This document shows positions 36,766 to 47,959 of a stretch of DNA of 64,000 nt, piece by piece. Under the pieces are notes generated by a model that made no database searches, had not been told where the DNA came from, and saw only the letters and a list, made by a program, of their open reading frames with translations. The position numbers and the translations under genes were made by a program. Source of the DNA: Thermothelomyces thermophilus ATCC 42464 (taxonomy: Eukaryota; Ascomycota; Sordariomycetes; Sordariales; Chaetomiaceae); NCBI RefSeq assembly GCF_000226095.1, contig NC_016472.1, positions 2,976,001 to 3,040,000 on the forward strand, written 5' to 3'. Position 1 is the first letter of the stretch; each line of letters opens with the position of its first letter.

Positions 36766-38886
36766 ATACTAGCTAAACTAGCCTTAAAGAGCTTATAGCT
36801 TGGCTATTTCCTAGCCTAGTTTAAAAGGGCTAAGATAGTAGTCTTTTATAAGCCTAGTAAACCCTTATAGGCCTATTTTACCTTAGGTAGCTATAGACCT
36901 ATAATACTCTTACTAATAGTAGGTAAGGTACTAGAGGCTATAGTTACCTAGAAGGTAACAGCCATTATAGAGGCCTATAGGCTTCTCCTAGCTAAATAAA
37001 TAGGTAACCGGGAATATAGATCTACCAAACTAGCTATCTGGCTTATTACGGCCTAGGTTTAAGAGGCTTAAAGGTATAAGGCAGCTACCTCCCTCCTATA
37101 GCTTAATATCTTAGGGGCTTTCGACATTATTAACCATACCTAGCTACTAGCCATTTTACAGAGCCAGGGCTTCCTAAAGTGGTTAATAGTCTAGGTTAGG
37201 GAGTGGCTATAGAATAAGGTAGCTATCCTTTACTTCAATAGCTAGGAAACAGAAAATATAGTAGTAAGAGCCAGGGTCCTCTAGGGGTTACCCCTCTCCC
37301 TTATACTATTTATCCTCTATATAGCCTCTCTTTACCAAGCCATTTATTAGGCTTACCCTACGGTTAGTTTAATAGGCTTTGCTAATAATACTAACCTTCT
37401 AGCCTTTAGGAGGGCCAAGGAGGCCTATAACGGTCAGTTATAGAGGGCTTAGAAGGCCTGCCTATAGTAGGTAAAGACCTAGGGTATGGCTTTTGCCCTG
37501 GAAAAGTGCGAACTTATCTACTTTAACAGGGGCCGGAAACAGTAGTCGCGACTGCTAGAGCTCCTATAGCCTAGAGGGGGTACTACTACTATAGCCCTAT
37601 CAAAGTCGGCCAGATTCCTAGGGGTCTGGCTAAATTAGAGGCTATAATAGGGCCCTTACTACGCAAAGGTAGCTAGGAAGCTAGAAACCTAGGAGTTTGC
37701 CCTAACCAGGCTTGCTATAAAGACCTAGGGCCCCGGCCTCCTATAGGCCTACAAGGTCTATACTAAGTATATCTATAGCGCCCTAGCCTATAGGGCCTCG
37801 AACTTCTACAAGCCTAGCAAGCCAGGGGGTAAGCCGGAAGGCCCTGCTAGGGAGCTATCGAAGGCCTAATATAGGGCCCTTTAAGTAGTTACTAGGGCCT
37901 ATAAAGCTACCCCTATCTAGTGCCTCGAAACAGAAGCCTAGGTGCTACCCCTTGACCTCTATCTTAACAAGAGGCTAGCCGACTTCGAAGCTAAACTTGA
38001 CTAACCGCTCTTATAGACTAGGGTAGGTCTAGGGGCCTCCTAGGTCCCTATAAGGGCTCTTATCTAACAGGCCTATAATAGGCTAAGCTAGAGGTTCTGG
38101 AAGAGAAGGGCTAGGGCAAGGGGCCGGGAGCCAAAGCCTATAGCCCTAGAGATAACAAGGTCGACGGTCCGGCAGTGGGTTTAGAAGGGCTATAGAGGGG
38201 GTCGACCCCCCCTATAGACCCTATAAGGAAGGCTATAGGCTACAGAACTGGCCGTATTAGCTAGCTAGAGTAACCGTTAGAGGGCTGACCAAGCCGGTAA
38301 GAGGATATAGCGTATGTCGGACAAAGACCCTCTATGCCTAGTTTTTACAGGGGAAGGCCTATAAAGGCACTAGGGCCTAACGAAGGCCTAGAGCTCCCTA
38401 CTAGTATAGGCCTATATAGGGGCTATTAGCCTCCGTGACTTCCTTTTTAGGGTTTAAGTCCTAGGGGTTAGTACCCCCTACTATGCCCATAGCCAGGGGA
38501 GGGAAACTATAGAGCACCTAGTTATATAGTGCCCGAACCTACTAAGAAGCCGAACGTAGGAATCCTAGGAAATACGGTCGTAAAGGGACCTAGACCTTGT
38601 TCCATAGGGTATAGGAGCCTGTAACTATCGTTTGGCAAGGAGGGTTCTATAGTGGCTAATGGACCTAGGGAGGCTCTTAGAATACCGCCTTATAAGGAGG
38701 CTAGACTAGAAGGGAAGGCCTCTATAGGGCTATTCTAGCTACTTCTCCTTTTCTTTATAGTGTATTAGTATTCTAGATTAGGCGTTAGAGGTGTGACAGA
38801 GGTTTTTATCCGGCCTATTAGGCACGGTTTCCTTTGTATATAACTAGAAAGGCTCTAGCATGCTTATTAGTATAGCGGTATAGGAC
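36766..38886 (+). pseudogene. LINE-a ORF2, reverse transcriptase and C-terminus
   Basis: Continues the ORF2 frame from 17563. The RT active site block reads GFANNTNLLAF at 37375 onward (FADD before RIP). Toward the end come SLRDFLFRV, a Cys/His region and REYRLIRRL-type sequence found in Tad/MGR583-like fungal LINEs, with HLVI-CPNLL near 38520. Stops are TAG/TAA. The 3' UTR leads to a (TAA)n tail. Confidence 0.75.
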
Positions 38887-38910
38887 TAATAATAATAATG
38901 ATAATAATAA

Positions 38911-38926
38911 TATATAAGGATAGCTA
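38911..38926. repeat. Target-site duplication of LINE-a, right copy
   Basis: Exact repeat of 14476-14491. Confidence 0.9.
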
Positions 38927-41900
38927 TACTTTGTTCCTTACTTTAAATCTCTTAGCTAGGTATTAAGAACGATTAGCATTTTCTTGCTAATACTACTATA
39001 TATATATAATAGTAGCCTAGGTTTATTTTATACCTTCTCTTAGGTAATATAAGAAATTAGTAGCTCTTCCTTATAAGGTTAAAGTAAGAGCGTCTAATAG
39101 GTCGGCAAACTATATTAGGCTTATATTATAACTATAGAAGAGGTAGCTTACGTTTATCCTAGTTACTATTAAATTATAGTTATTAATTACGAGCTAGTAT
39201 ATAGGTAGATATTTAGGCTAATTATACTAAGCAAAGGAAACTATAGTCTATAGGATAGTCTATACCTCCTAGTTTATATATTCCATACCTTTATCTATCT
39301 ATAGATAATAAGCTATTAATAGTAGCTATTTGATCCTAATAGTCTTATAGAAGGTAGTCTAAAACTAACTAAGCTAATTTAAACTATAATTAGTAATAAT
39401 TTGTATTAGGAATCCGTAAAACTGCCATTATATGTCTTAGAACTAAAGTATATATACCTTGGCTCCTATCGAGGATATAACTTCAAGCTAGATATACTTT
39501 GATAACCGGTCGGTAATTACTATAAGGTACTAAGGTAAATTCTCGTCTCATATAGGGAGATCGACTATAAAATCGATAGAAATCTATTTCTAAAAGCGGT
39601 CGGTAATAGGTAGGGGCTAGAGGAGTCCTTGTTATAGTTAACGTAAAACCTTGGCCCTTTGATATATATAATAGTTCCTTATAAATCTCTTTACATCTAG
39701 GGATATAAAGTCCTAATAGTAGTCTTATTAGAGCATTTTGAATAACCTATTCCTCCTTAGGTAGCCTAATATAAGGGAGTTATAGATATGTTAGAGAATA
39801 GTAGTTATAAGTAGCCCTTATATAAAAAGCCAAAGTCTACCCTGGAATTAAAGGGCACCCTACGTATTAAGGGAGTAATCTATAATCTAGGTCTATACTA
39901 CATTCGCCTCCTTTAGAAAGTTTCGGGCCTTATCTTAGACGGCCTAGAGCTAGTATATATAATGTTCGTCCTTAATGACTCCCTTATCCTATAAGGTTAT
40001 AAGCTATATATCTATAAAAATAGTACTCCCCTTTAGAAGGTAGTATATTTTAGGTAATAATAAGGTACTAGTTATATCTATCCAAATAGTAAGGAGGAGT
40101 TATATTATATACCATATATTCTTAGGGTAGTCTTATTTATAGTAAGATAGGGTATTAGAATAGAAAGCTTATGATCCTAGTTAGTAATAAAGTTTAAAGT
40201 TAAAGAGGGAGAGTATTTTAGCCTATTAGGCTTACCGTTTATTAATTAAATAAGGTTAAGAGAAGTATTTAAGGTTTTTATAGTTAGTTGGGATTTAAAA
40301 GAGGGTAGTAATATTATAAAGCTTAGCTAACTAGGCCTTTAGATACGAGATAATCGTAAGTAATTCCTTATTATAGATTATATAGTTCCGTTTAGCTAAA
40401 GATAGTTTTATAGAATGGTAGGCTATAAAATATGAGACCCTATCTTCTCCCTATTAGGATAAGCACCCTTCTAACGCTATCCTAGAGCAGTCTGCCTTAA
40501 GTACTATCTCCTGTTTAGGATCCTATTATACTAAGATAGGTTCTGATATAAAAGCTATCTTAAAAGCTTTAAAGGCCTCTTATTTCTTAGTCCCCTACCG
40601 AAATAGGGTATTCTTACAAGTTAACTATATTAAGAGTATAGTTAACTTAGAGAAGTTAGAGATAAAGTCTTAGTAGAAGTTTATAAACCTTAGGAAACTC
40701 TATACTTCCTAAACCTTATATAGTACCTCTTACTTATAGATAATAGCTAGCGTTTTAAGGTCTAAGCAAACCTAAGCCTTTACCTTTACAATATAGCTAA
40801 GGTATTTAACTTCTTTTATAGTAAATATATACTTCTTAAGATCTAATATAAGTCCTACTTTTCATAGCCTTTAGAGTATATCCCTTACCTACCTTATATA
40901 ATTTTTCTTATCATTTAATATATAGATTAAGATATTATTAAGGTATATTATTATAAAGTCTCTAAATATTAGGCTAAGAGTATTATTAATATATTATTAG
41001 AAAGTTATAGGTATATCTATAAGTCTAAAAGGGTAGATAAGCCACTTAAAGAGGCTAAACCAGGTCTAGAATACTATTAAATATTTATAACCCTCTATAA
41101 TCTAGATATAATAGAAGGCTACCTAGATGTCAAGCTTTATAAACTACTTAGCTCTAGCTAGGGAGTAAAGCGTCTCCTTAATAAGCAGAAGGGGGTACCA
41201 ATCTTGCTTTGTAATCTTATTTAGCGCCCGATAGTCGATATAAAACCTCTATCCTCCATCTGCTTTCTTTACTAAGAAGATAGGAGCAGTAGCTAAAGAG
41301 GAGCTAGCTCGGATCTATCCCTTATCTAGCAAGTTAATAACTTGCTTTTGGACTTCTAATAAATAATCTTATAGTATATTATAGAGAGGCCTTTATAGAA
41401 GCTTAGGAATCTTTCTATCTAGACCCTCTTTTAACTTGATATAGTGATCGGCCGCGCTATGATATAGGGGAAGTCTGCTAGCTTTCTCCTTATTAAAGAG
41501 GTTAGTAAAGTTATAAAGTTTGTCTAGTAAGGTAACTTTTAGCTTTATACCGGACTTAGGCTAGGAGCCCTTGTTTTCTATGCTGTCTTTGTCAAATTAG
41601 CGTCTTAACTCTGAGATAGTTATCATTTCCCGGATATTAATAACTAGGAAGGTATCAAAAGTCTTCTTTTTCTATATCCTCTATACTATGCCTATAAAGA
41701 CCGTACCTATAATTTGAGAGATTCCTATCTATCTTAGCTATAAAGAGATCTTATAGATAAGTAGTCCTAGTTATATGCCGATCTTAAGAATACCTATATA
41801 TATATCTAGTATAACTTCCTAGTATTCTATCTATAAGAAGTCTAGTATAATATTATATATAAGTCCTATGACTATATGGAATATAGCCTAGCTTTTCTAG

Positions 41901-42120
41901 CTATCGATATCTATTATAATATAGGCTATCTAAGTGATCTTCTGGTCTGGTTATAGCCTAGTTATAGTCCTAAGGGTATATATAGTAGGTAAACTAATCT
42001 ACTCGATTCTAAGCTTCTAGTACATTCTTTTATTAATAGTACTATAGCTAGAATATCTACTATCTACTTAAGTATTCATAAAGTTAATAGAGTTAAGGAA
42101 GATTAGAATAAAAAAAGGAG
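38927..42120 (-). pseudogene. Chr2-a pol: protease, RT, RNase H, integrase
   Basis: Aligns throughout with 27270-30480 of Chr2-b. The RT active site is YLNN at 40945-40934. Protease is near 42070, RT about 41450-40700, integrase to about 38930, and the chromodomain is separated by LINE-a and lies at 14050-14240. It is more heavily mutated than Chr2-b, with many TAG/TAA stops. Non-functional. Confidence 0.85.
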
Positions 42121-43590
42121 GTCTATCTATTCTTTTACTAATCCTTACGAACTTGTCTTCTAGGTAGTTATAGTCTTCTAGCCCCCTTATAAGACTTTGC
42201 TTAGGGGCTACTCTTTTCCCTACTCCCTATCTTCTTTATTAGATAGATTATTATCTTTCTTCCATTCCTTAGCCTCCAAGGCGTTAATATCGGTTCTTAA
42301 CTAATTTTACTATACTAGCCTTAAGGTAAGGGTAAAGTTATACTTCATAATGAAGTGACCTTTCTACCTATACTAGATATATACTCTAGCTACCTATTAG
42401 GCTATATATACTTTTAGGCTAACCTATATCACCTATAGGGTATTACCTTTATATTTTCCTACCTTATCTTTATTAGGTCCCTTCCTTTATAGGTGAATAC
42501 GTAACAAGTTAATTCCGGTCATCGGTATATCTTCTTCTATATCCTTCTCTCTCCATAGTTTAGGTACTACCTACTAACCTTATATCTACTAATATTTATT
42601 ACTAAGGCAAAGAGCCTTAAGATCTATAGTAATCTTATAGTATTTCTTAACCGCTATTATATAATCATCCTAGGGAATTCCTTATCTAACTACTATATAT
42701 TTATTATTATTATTATTATTATTAGTCCTATGCTACTATGCTAATAAGCATGCCGGAGCCTCTCTAGTTATATACAAAGGAAACCGTGCCTAGTAGGCCG
42801 GATAAAAACCTCTGTCCCGCCTCTAACGCCTAATCCGGAGTACCAATACACTACAAAGAAAAGGAGAAGTGGCTAGAATAGCCCTATAGAGGCTTTCCCT
42901 CCTAGTCTAGCCTCCTTGCGAGGCGACTACTATATATTTAAGTTTCAGAGAGAGGCATTATTATAATTTAATTAGGTGTAACTTGTCACTCTAAACAAGG
43001 CCGCCTGCCTTTAATAGCTTAGCCTTAAACCGAATAATAAAGGCGGTAAATGGTTCGTCATCTCTTTATCGTAAGAATTCTAGTTCCAACAAGGCTACTA
43101 TCTTCTTATAAGGGTTAGAGAAGATACTCTCGAGATATTAAAGGAACTAAGTTAGGTCATAACTAACTTTCAGGCCTATAGATTTATAGTAGGCTGTAAC
43201 TTAGGTCTATACCTAGCGTATAAGTTTTCCCTAGATAAAGACCTATTAGTTATAATTAGAGCCGATAAAATCTCCATTAGTCATAAGAATATATTCTATT
43301 ATACTCTTCTATACTATAAAGAGTTCCTTTTTGCTATCGAAAGGTTATCCGGTTAGGAGATGCTTCTGCTACGGCCGTTAAGCTTCAAGAAGCACCCTAG
43401 CTAACTTGAGGGTTAAAATAGGTTAGCTTTAGAATGCCTAGAGGGTGTCGATTATAGCATTCTACTATTCTACTATTACTTAAAGGGAGCAGACAAGCTC
43501 CTATGATTCTACTAAGCCTAAGGGCCTATATACTCTCAAATCTACTATAACTATATTATTAATAACTCCCTTAGGGAGTTATTACTAGTA
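42120..43590 (-). pseudogene. Chr2-a gag, interrupted by a LINE fragment
   Basis: Minus-strand gag equivalent to 30480-31700 of Chr2-b, with the knuckle remnant near 42370. It is cut by the truncated LINE at 42704-42925. The empty site is intact in Chr2-b (near 31040). Confidence 0.6.
42704..42925 (-). mobile_element. 5'-truncated LINE fragment
   Basis: 222 bp matching the 3' end of LINE-b (47860-48080), with an (ATT)n run at its left end. It is flanked by a 15 bp duplication, ACTACTATATATTTA, at 42689-42703 and 42926-42940. A typical incomplete reverse-transcription product. Confidence 0.88.
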
Positions 43591-43606
43591 GGGAAGGTAG
43601 TCGAAA

Positions 43607-43935
43607 TGTAATATACTAGCCTTATAATATCTGTAGATAAGCGTATAATATTTCATTCGATTACCTTAGGGAGGAAAAAGAAGGAAAATATAAGAGTTAT
43701 ATAGAGAAGTGCCTTTTAACCAATGTATACGTATATGATCTAGGTAGGGCCCGGTTAGGCTCTAGGTCGGGCCCTAACTAGGCCTTGGCTATGTATCTAC
43801 TAGACGAGTTACGAACGAGTAACAAACGCTCTACGGACCTGTAGGGCGTACGTGAGTAGGGCGGGATAGGTCTATTCCTATACCTAGGTAAAGCCTAGGT
43901 ATTATCTAGCCTAGGTATAGCCTGGGCCTATAATA
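43607..43935 (-). repeat. Chr2-a 5' LTR, 329 bp
   Basis: Starts TGTAATATAC on + and ends CTATAATA. Partner of 12016-12344. Confidence 0.9.
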
Positions 43936-43940
43936 GATTT

Positions 43941-45125
43941 GTTATTATAATGACTAGTAACTTATACCTGGATTAGAGTAATATCTTTATATATAGGTAT
44001 AGGGTATATATCCTCTATAGGGATAGGGAAGTAAATAGGTATATAAAGGACTTTAAGGTACTATTATATAAGCTAGCAAGGTATCTTATAGGATATTATA
44101 TATCTAATATTTACTATGTCTAGATACCTAAGCTTGATAGGGTTATTATAACTTATAATATTTACTTTGATAAGAAACTATTCCTTTATCTAAAGGAGAT
44201 ATAACTAAAAGAATAATCCGTTATTATCTTAAGCTATAAAGTCGATCTTTTTAATCTAGATAAGGATTCCTAGGATAGTTAGTTTCTCTAGCAAGCATTA
44301 AAGTAGACCTATTAACCTATATAGGACTCTATTACTATAACTTGGCCCTTATTATAGATAAGTCTAGCAATAGAAAAACCTCTCTAATAATAAGGTCAAG
44401 ACTTGGGGGTAAGGGAAGAGCTCTTAGAAACGTAGCCTATAGGTAAACTAATAGCTTCTTAGTCGCCTATAGTTTAAGAGGGAGTAACAGAAGAACTTAC
44501 CAAGTAGATAGAGAGCTTTAGAGGACTCTTGACCCCTAAATATATACCTAAGCCTACGTTAGTATACTTTGTACTAGCAGAAGAAGGAGCTTACTATCAA
44601 GATAAAGGTTTAGACTTAGGGCTTCCTAAGACTCTAGTTAGCTAACCAGTAGCTTAAAAGAGCAGGGAAGATCCCCTATAGGAGGGAGAAGTACCTTCTA
44701 TGGATATATCTAATATATATAACCAGTTAGTAGAAGAGCTAGAAGCTAGGGACGATACTACTAATATATCTTCCTAGGTATAGGATTAGAAGGAATAGAA
44801 CGCTAAGCAAAGTCTAGATTTGCTAGCGTATCCTCTAGAGCGAGTAGATAAAGGAGAAATAAATTAATAACCTCCTATATAGAGAGGTAGAGGTAAGAGG
44901 AGGGCTTTATAGCTATAGGCTCCTACGTAGTTAAGCAAAAGACTACGCTATTATAAGAGAGTTAACTATAACTACTCCTTTCGAACTATTATTCTAGAAT
45001 TCTAGCAGTTTTATATAACTTACTTACCTAATTAATAAGAAGCTTACCTAGATAACTAGAGCATAAGAATACTATATATGGTATTTATAGCTATAGTATA
45101 GTGGAAAGATATTATATATCTAAGA
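43941..45125 (+). pseudogene. Copia integrase C-terminus and linker
   Basis: The integrase frame resumes exactly after Chr2-a and its duplicated target. RVYIL-RDREVNRYIKDFK, then LIGYY-SNIYYV and IPKLDRVIIT...FDKK, correspond to the conserved copia block in which the integrase C-terminus repackages the VW-P...V...DVxFDE pattern. A poorly conserved charged linker follows up to the solo LTR. Stops are TAG/TAA. Confidence 0.75.
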
Positions 45126-45129
45126 GTAT

Positions 45130-45578
45130 TAAGCTAATGCCAACCCTCTAGGGCACTACTCAGCACCTCTAAGACTAAACCTCTGTCTAGTCAGATAGGG
45201 AGGAGCGTCGGCTCAAAATGTCCAGGGCATCCGAGTATTCGCGGTTATAGCAGGCAAGTCCGACTATCTAGACGGCAACGGCGATAGAGGCAAAGATAGC
45301 GATAGCGATGTCCCTCTAGACAGATATAGAAGAGTCTACTTACATGGAAAAAGATACTCTAACTTATAAAAGAAAGAAGAACTACATCCTATTACTCTAT
45401 TCTATTAGAGCAAACGAGTGTTAAAAGCTATCTGTTGTCCTTGTCTATCTATCTAGTGCCCCTAGACGGGCAACCCCTATTTATACCTATCGTATATAAC
45501 AAAGCTCTATAGAACCGGAAAAATAAAACTGTACCTTATGTCCTTTTAGTTATATTAAGAACTCCTAGCCTTAGTTTA
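45130..45578 (-). repeat. Solo LTR of the Gyp3 family, 449 bp
   Basis: Reverse complement of the Gyp3 LTR, flanked by GTAT (45126-45129 and 45579-45582) with no internal element. This is the product of recombination between the two LTRs of an older Gyp3-type insertion. It keeps long stretches of unmutated sequence (45170-45330). Confidence 0.9.
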
Positions 45579-45582
45579 GTAT

Positions 45583-47200
45583 CTCTAAATAAGCTATATT
45601 AATATATTAATAAACTTATTTAACTACCTAATAACTAGAGGGACCTATATAACTATTTATCAGGAGAGTAGTTTAAAGAGGTTACTAGAGATAAGATATA
45701 TAACTTAGAAAGTAAGGGAATGTAAAAAGTCATTTCTTATAAGTAAGCGAAAGTATATCTTATACTATTAAAGTAAGTATTTATATATAAGTTTAATAAA
45801 GATAGATTCCTTAAGAAGTATAAGTTATAGATATATATATATAGCGATCTATAAGATATAAACGGTCTAGAGAATATATATACTACTATATTAGTAGTAT
45901 AAACGTCCTGAATAATAATAGCGCTCGTAGTATATTTTAATTTTAAAGTTAAATAGTTTAATATAGTATAAGCGTTCCTTAACGTAAAGAGGCTAGAAAA
46001 CGACCCTATTATCTATAAACTTCTAAAAGGCTTTAAATAGCGAGAAAAGTATATAGAACTCCTATAAGCCTTATATAGCTTAGGGGACTTACCGCTTCTA
46101 TAGTATAAGGAGTTCTGTAAAATGCTTTCTAAGCTTAGCTTATAGCCTTCAAGGGAAGAGAAGTGTCTATTTCTAAGCTAAGATAAACATATTATACTTA
46201 TCTTCTATATTGACGACTTCCTTGTCTTCTTCTATCAAAAGAACACCGTAGTAGCTAAACGTATAATAGAAGGAATCAAAGCTTGTTATGACATCTATAA
46301 GCAGGGGAATATTAGTTAGTTTCTTAGGATTAAGGTAATTTGAGATAGACCTATATATAAAGTCTAGCTTATCTATAATTAGTATATTAAAAAGGTAGTA
46401 AAGCGGTTTAGGTTAGATATACCTAGCGCTTTTAAGCCTATTCCTTTAAGTTATAAAGAACTCAAAAAGTTTAAGGGAACGGCTATTAATATATGGATTA
46501 AGAAATACTAAGAGCTTATAGGCTTAATCCTATATTATATAATAATATTATAACCTAATATAGTATATACTTATATAGTATTATCTCGATACCTAACAAA
46601 CCTAAGTCTAGATTACTTATTAGAAGTAAGATAAGTTATAAGATATCTATATAGGACTTCTTACCTATTAATTTAGTACGGTAGAAAGTAAGTATTAGAT
46701 AATCTAATGTTCCTAATAGCTAGAGACGCGTTATATATGAATGATCTAGATATATGGTATTTATTATAGAGATATATTATCTTCTTATTTAGAGGACCTA
46801 TTATATAGAAGGTATTATACTAGAATATTATTATAACATCTAGTACTAAAGTAGAACTTCTAACATTCTCTCTTATAGTAAGAGAGACTATAGCGCTTAA
46901 GAGGCTATTCGAAGATATTACTCTTAATCTTAGCAAGCCCTAGAAGATACGTTATAATAATTAGTAAACTATTTAACTAATAGTTATAGAGAATAAATAT
47001 ATTAATACTTACCTATAGTATATAGATATCTATGACCTATAGCTATATTAGGAAGTTATAAAAGGAACGTTTAAAGTAATATACTTACTAAATAGTTAAA
47101 TACTAGTAAATAGGCTTATAAAATAACTTAGCTAATAAGCATTTAAGCGATAGAAAGCGCTCCTTAATCTCTAAAATATTAGTTATAAGCTTATATAAAT
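45583..47200 (+). pseudogene. Copia reverse transcriptase and RNase H
   Basis: Copia RT blocks follow in order: VVYFNFKVK, IVNAFL-type VKRLEND, LSLGDLPLL-YKEF, then the active site FYIDDFLVFF with YIDD at 46206-46217. KKFKGTA, LIGLILY and YLTNLS follow. RNase H ends with SSTKVELLTFSLIVRETIAL (near 46835-46895) and a NN-QTI-LI block, a late conserved region reading IDIYDL. Stops are TAG/TAA. The pol end is near 47200. Confidence 0.85.
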
Positions 47201-47269
47201 GGAAGAATAAAGAAAACTAGTTAAATTAAGAAAATATAAGATAAACTCAAGCGTTTACTAATACCTAAA

Positions 47270-47844
47270 ATGCTATCCTAAGCTCCTAGAGACACTAGAA
47301 CAAACGTCCTACTCTATCTAAGCATTGCTATTATCATTAACTGCCTTACCCTTACCCTTGTCCTAGCCATTAGCCGGCTACTCGATAGTAGCTAAGACAT
47401 CCTTACTAGCGCTAGTACAAGCTATACGCTCTTCCTTAATTTTATCGCCCTAGTAAAAAATCTCGAAGATAGACCATCTAATCTTTATAAAGTATACGAG
47501 CTCTAAGCTATCTCCCTTAAGCTTATTATCCTTATCTAGGGAAATCCTAGTACGTTTAAAGTCACTATAGAGGACTATATATAACTTCTTAAGATCCTAT
47601 ATATATAAGTTAGTATATATAATATACTTATATATAGGGGGTAAGGTCTAGATACTTATAGAGGCCTTAGCACCCTCTAATAGTACCTTAATTAAAGCTA
47701 AAGTCGCTTTAATATAAAAGGAAGGATTAATATCCTAGTTAGTAAAAGTATAGTAGGAATAATTAGTTACTAATAAGTAAGGAACGTATATCTCGAAACA
47801 TTTATAACCGCTATAATAGTAATAGTAATAGTAAAAGCTAGGGC
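47270..47844 (-). pseudogene. Antisense frame in the copia 3' region, distal part
   Basis: Downstream of copia RNase H, on the opposite strand. From the LINE-b junction leftward one frame runs about 190 codons with only TAG interruptions. It contains DLKKLYIVLYSDFKRTRISL, then KDNKLKGDSLELVYFIKIRW, then GDKIKEERIACTSASKDVLA and a Lys/Gly/Asn-rich tail. The composition looks like real protein. The frame joins, across the LINE-b insertion and its duplicated target, to the frame at 53093-53228. I do not recognise the family. Function unknown. Confidence 0.5.
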
Positions 47845-47859
47845 TAGAATAATTATAAT
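47845..47859. repeat. Target-site duplication of LINE-b, left copy
   Basis: TAGAATAATTATAAT, repeated exactly at 53078-53092. Confidence 0.88.
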
Positions 47860-47959
47860 TATTATTATTATTATTATTAGTCCTACACTACTATACTAAT
47901 AAGTATACTAGAGCCTCTCTAGTTATATACAAAGGAAACCGTACCTAATAGGCCAGATA

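Larger units (their letters stand above)
14492..38910 (+). mobile_element. LINE-a, Tad-like non-LTR retrotransposon, split by Gyp3
   Basis: It runs from a 5' end shared with LINE-b to a (TAA)n tail at about 38887-38910, and is flanked by the 16 bp duplication. After removing Gyp3 it is 5217 bp, one base different from LINE-b. It encodes ORF1 with a zinc knuckle and ORF2 with an APE-type endonuclease and reverse transcriptase. Full length and heavily RIPped. Confidence 0.9.
12016..43935 (-). mobile_element. Chr2-a chromovirus (minus strand) with nested insertions
   Basis: LTRs of 329 bp lie at 12016-12344 (3' LTR in its own sense) and 43607-43935 (5' LTR). Flanks are AATTT on the left and GATTT on the right, a 5 bp target duplication with one G to A change. 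Removing LINE-a and the truncated LINE leaves about 7248 bp, the same as Chr2-b. The order on the minus strand is LTR, gag, protease, RT, RNase H, integrase, chromodomain, antisense gene, purine tract, LTR. Confidence 0.9.
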
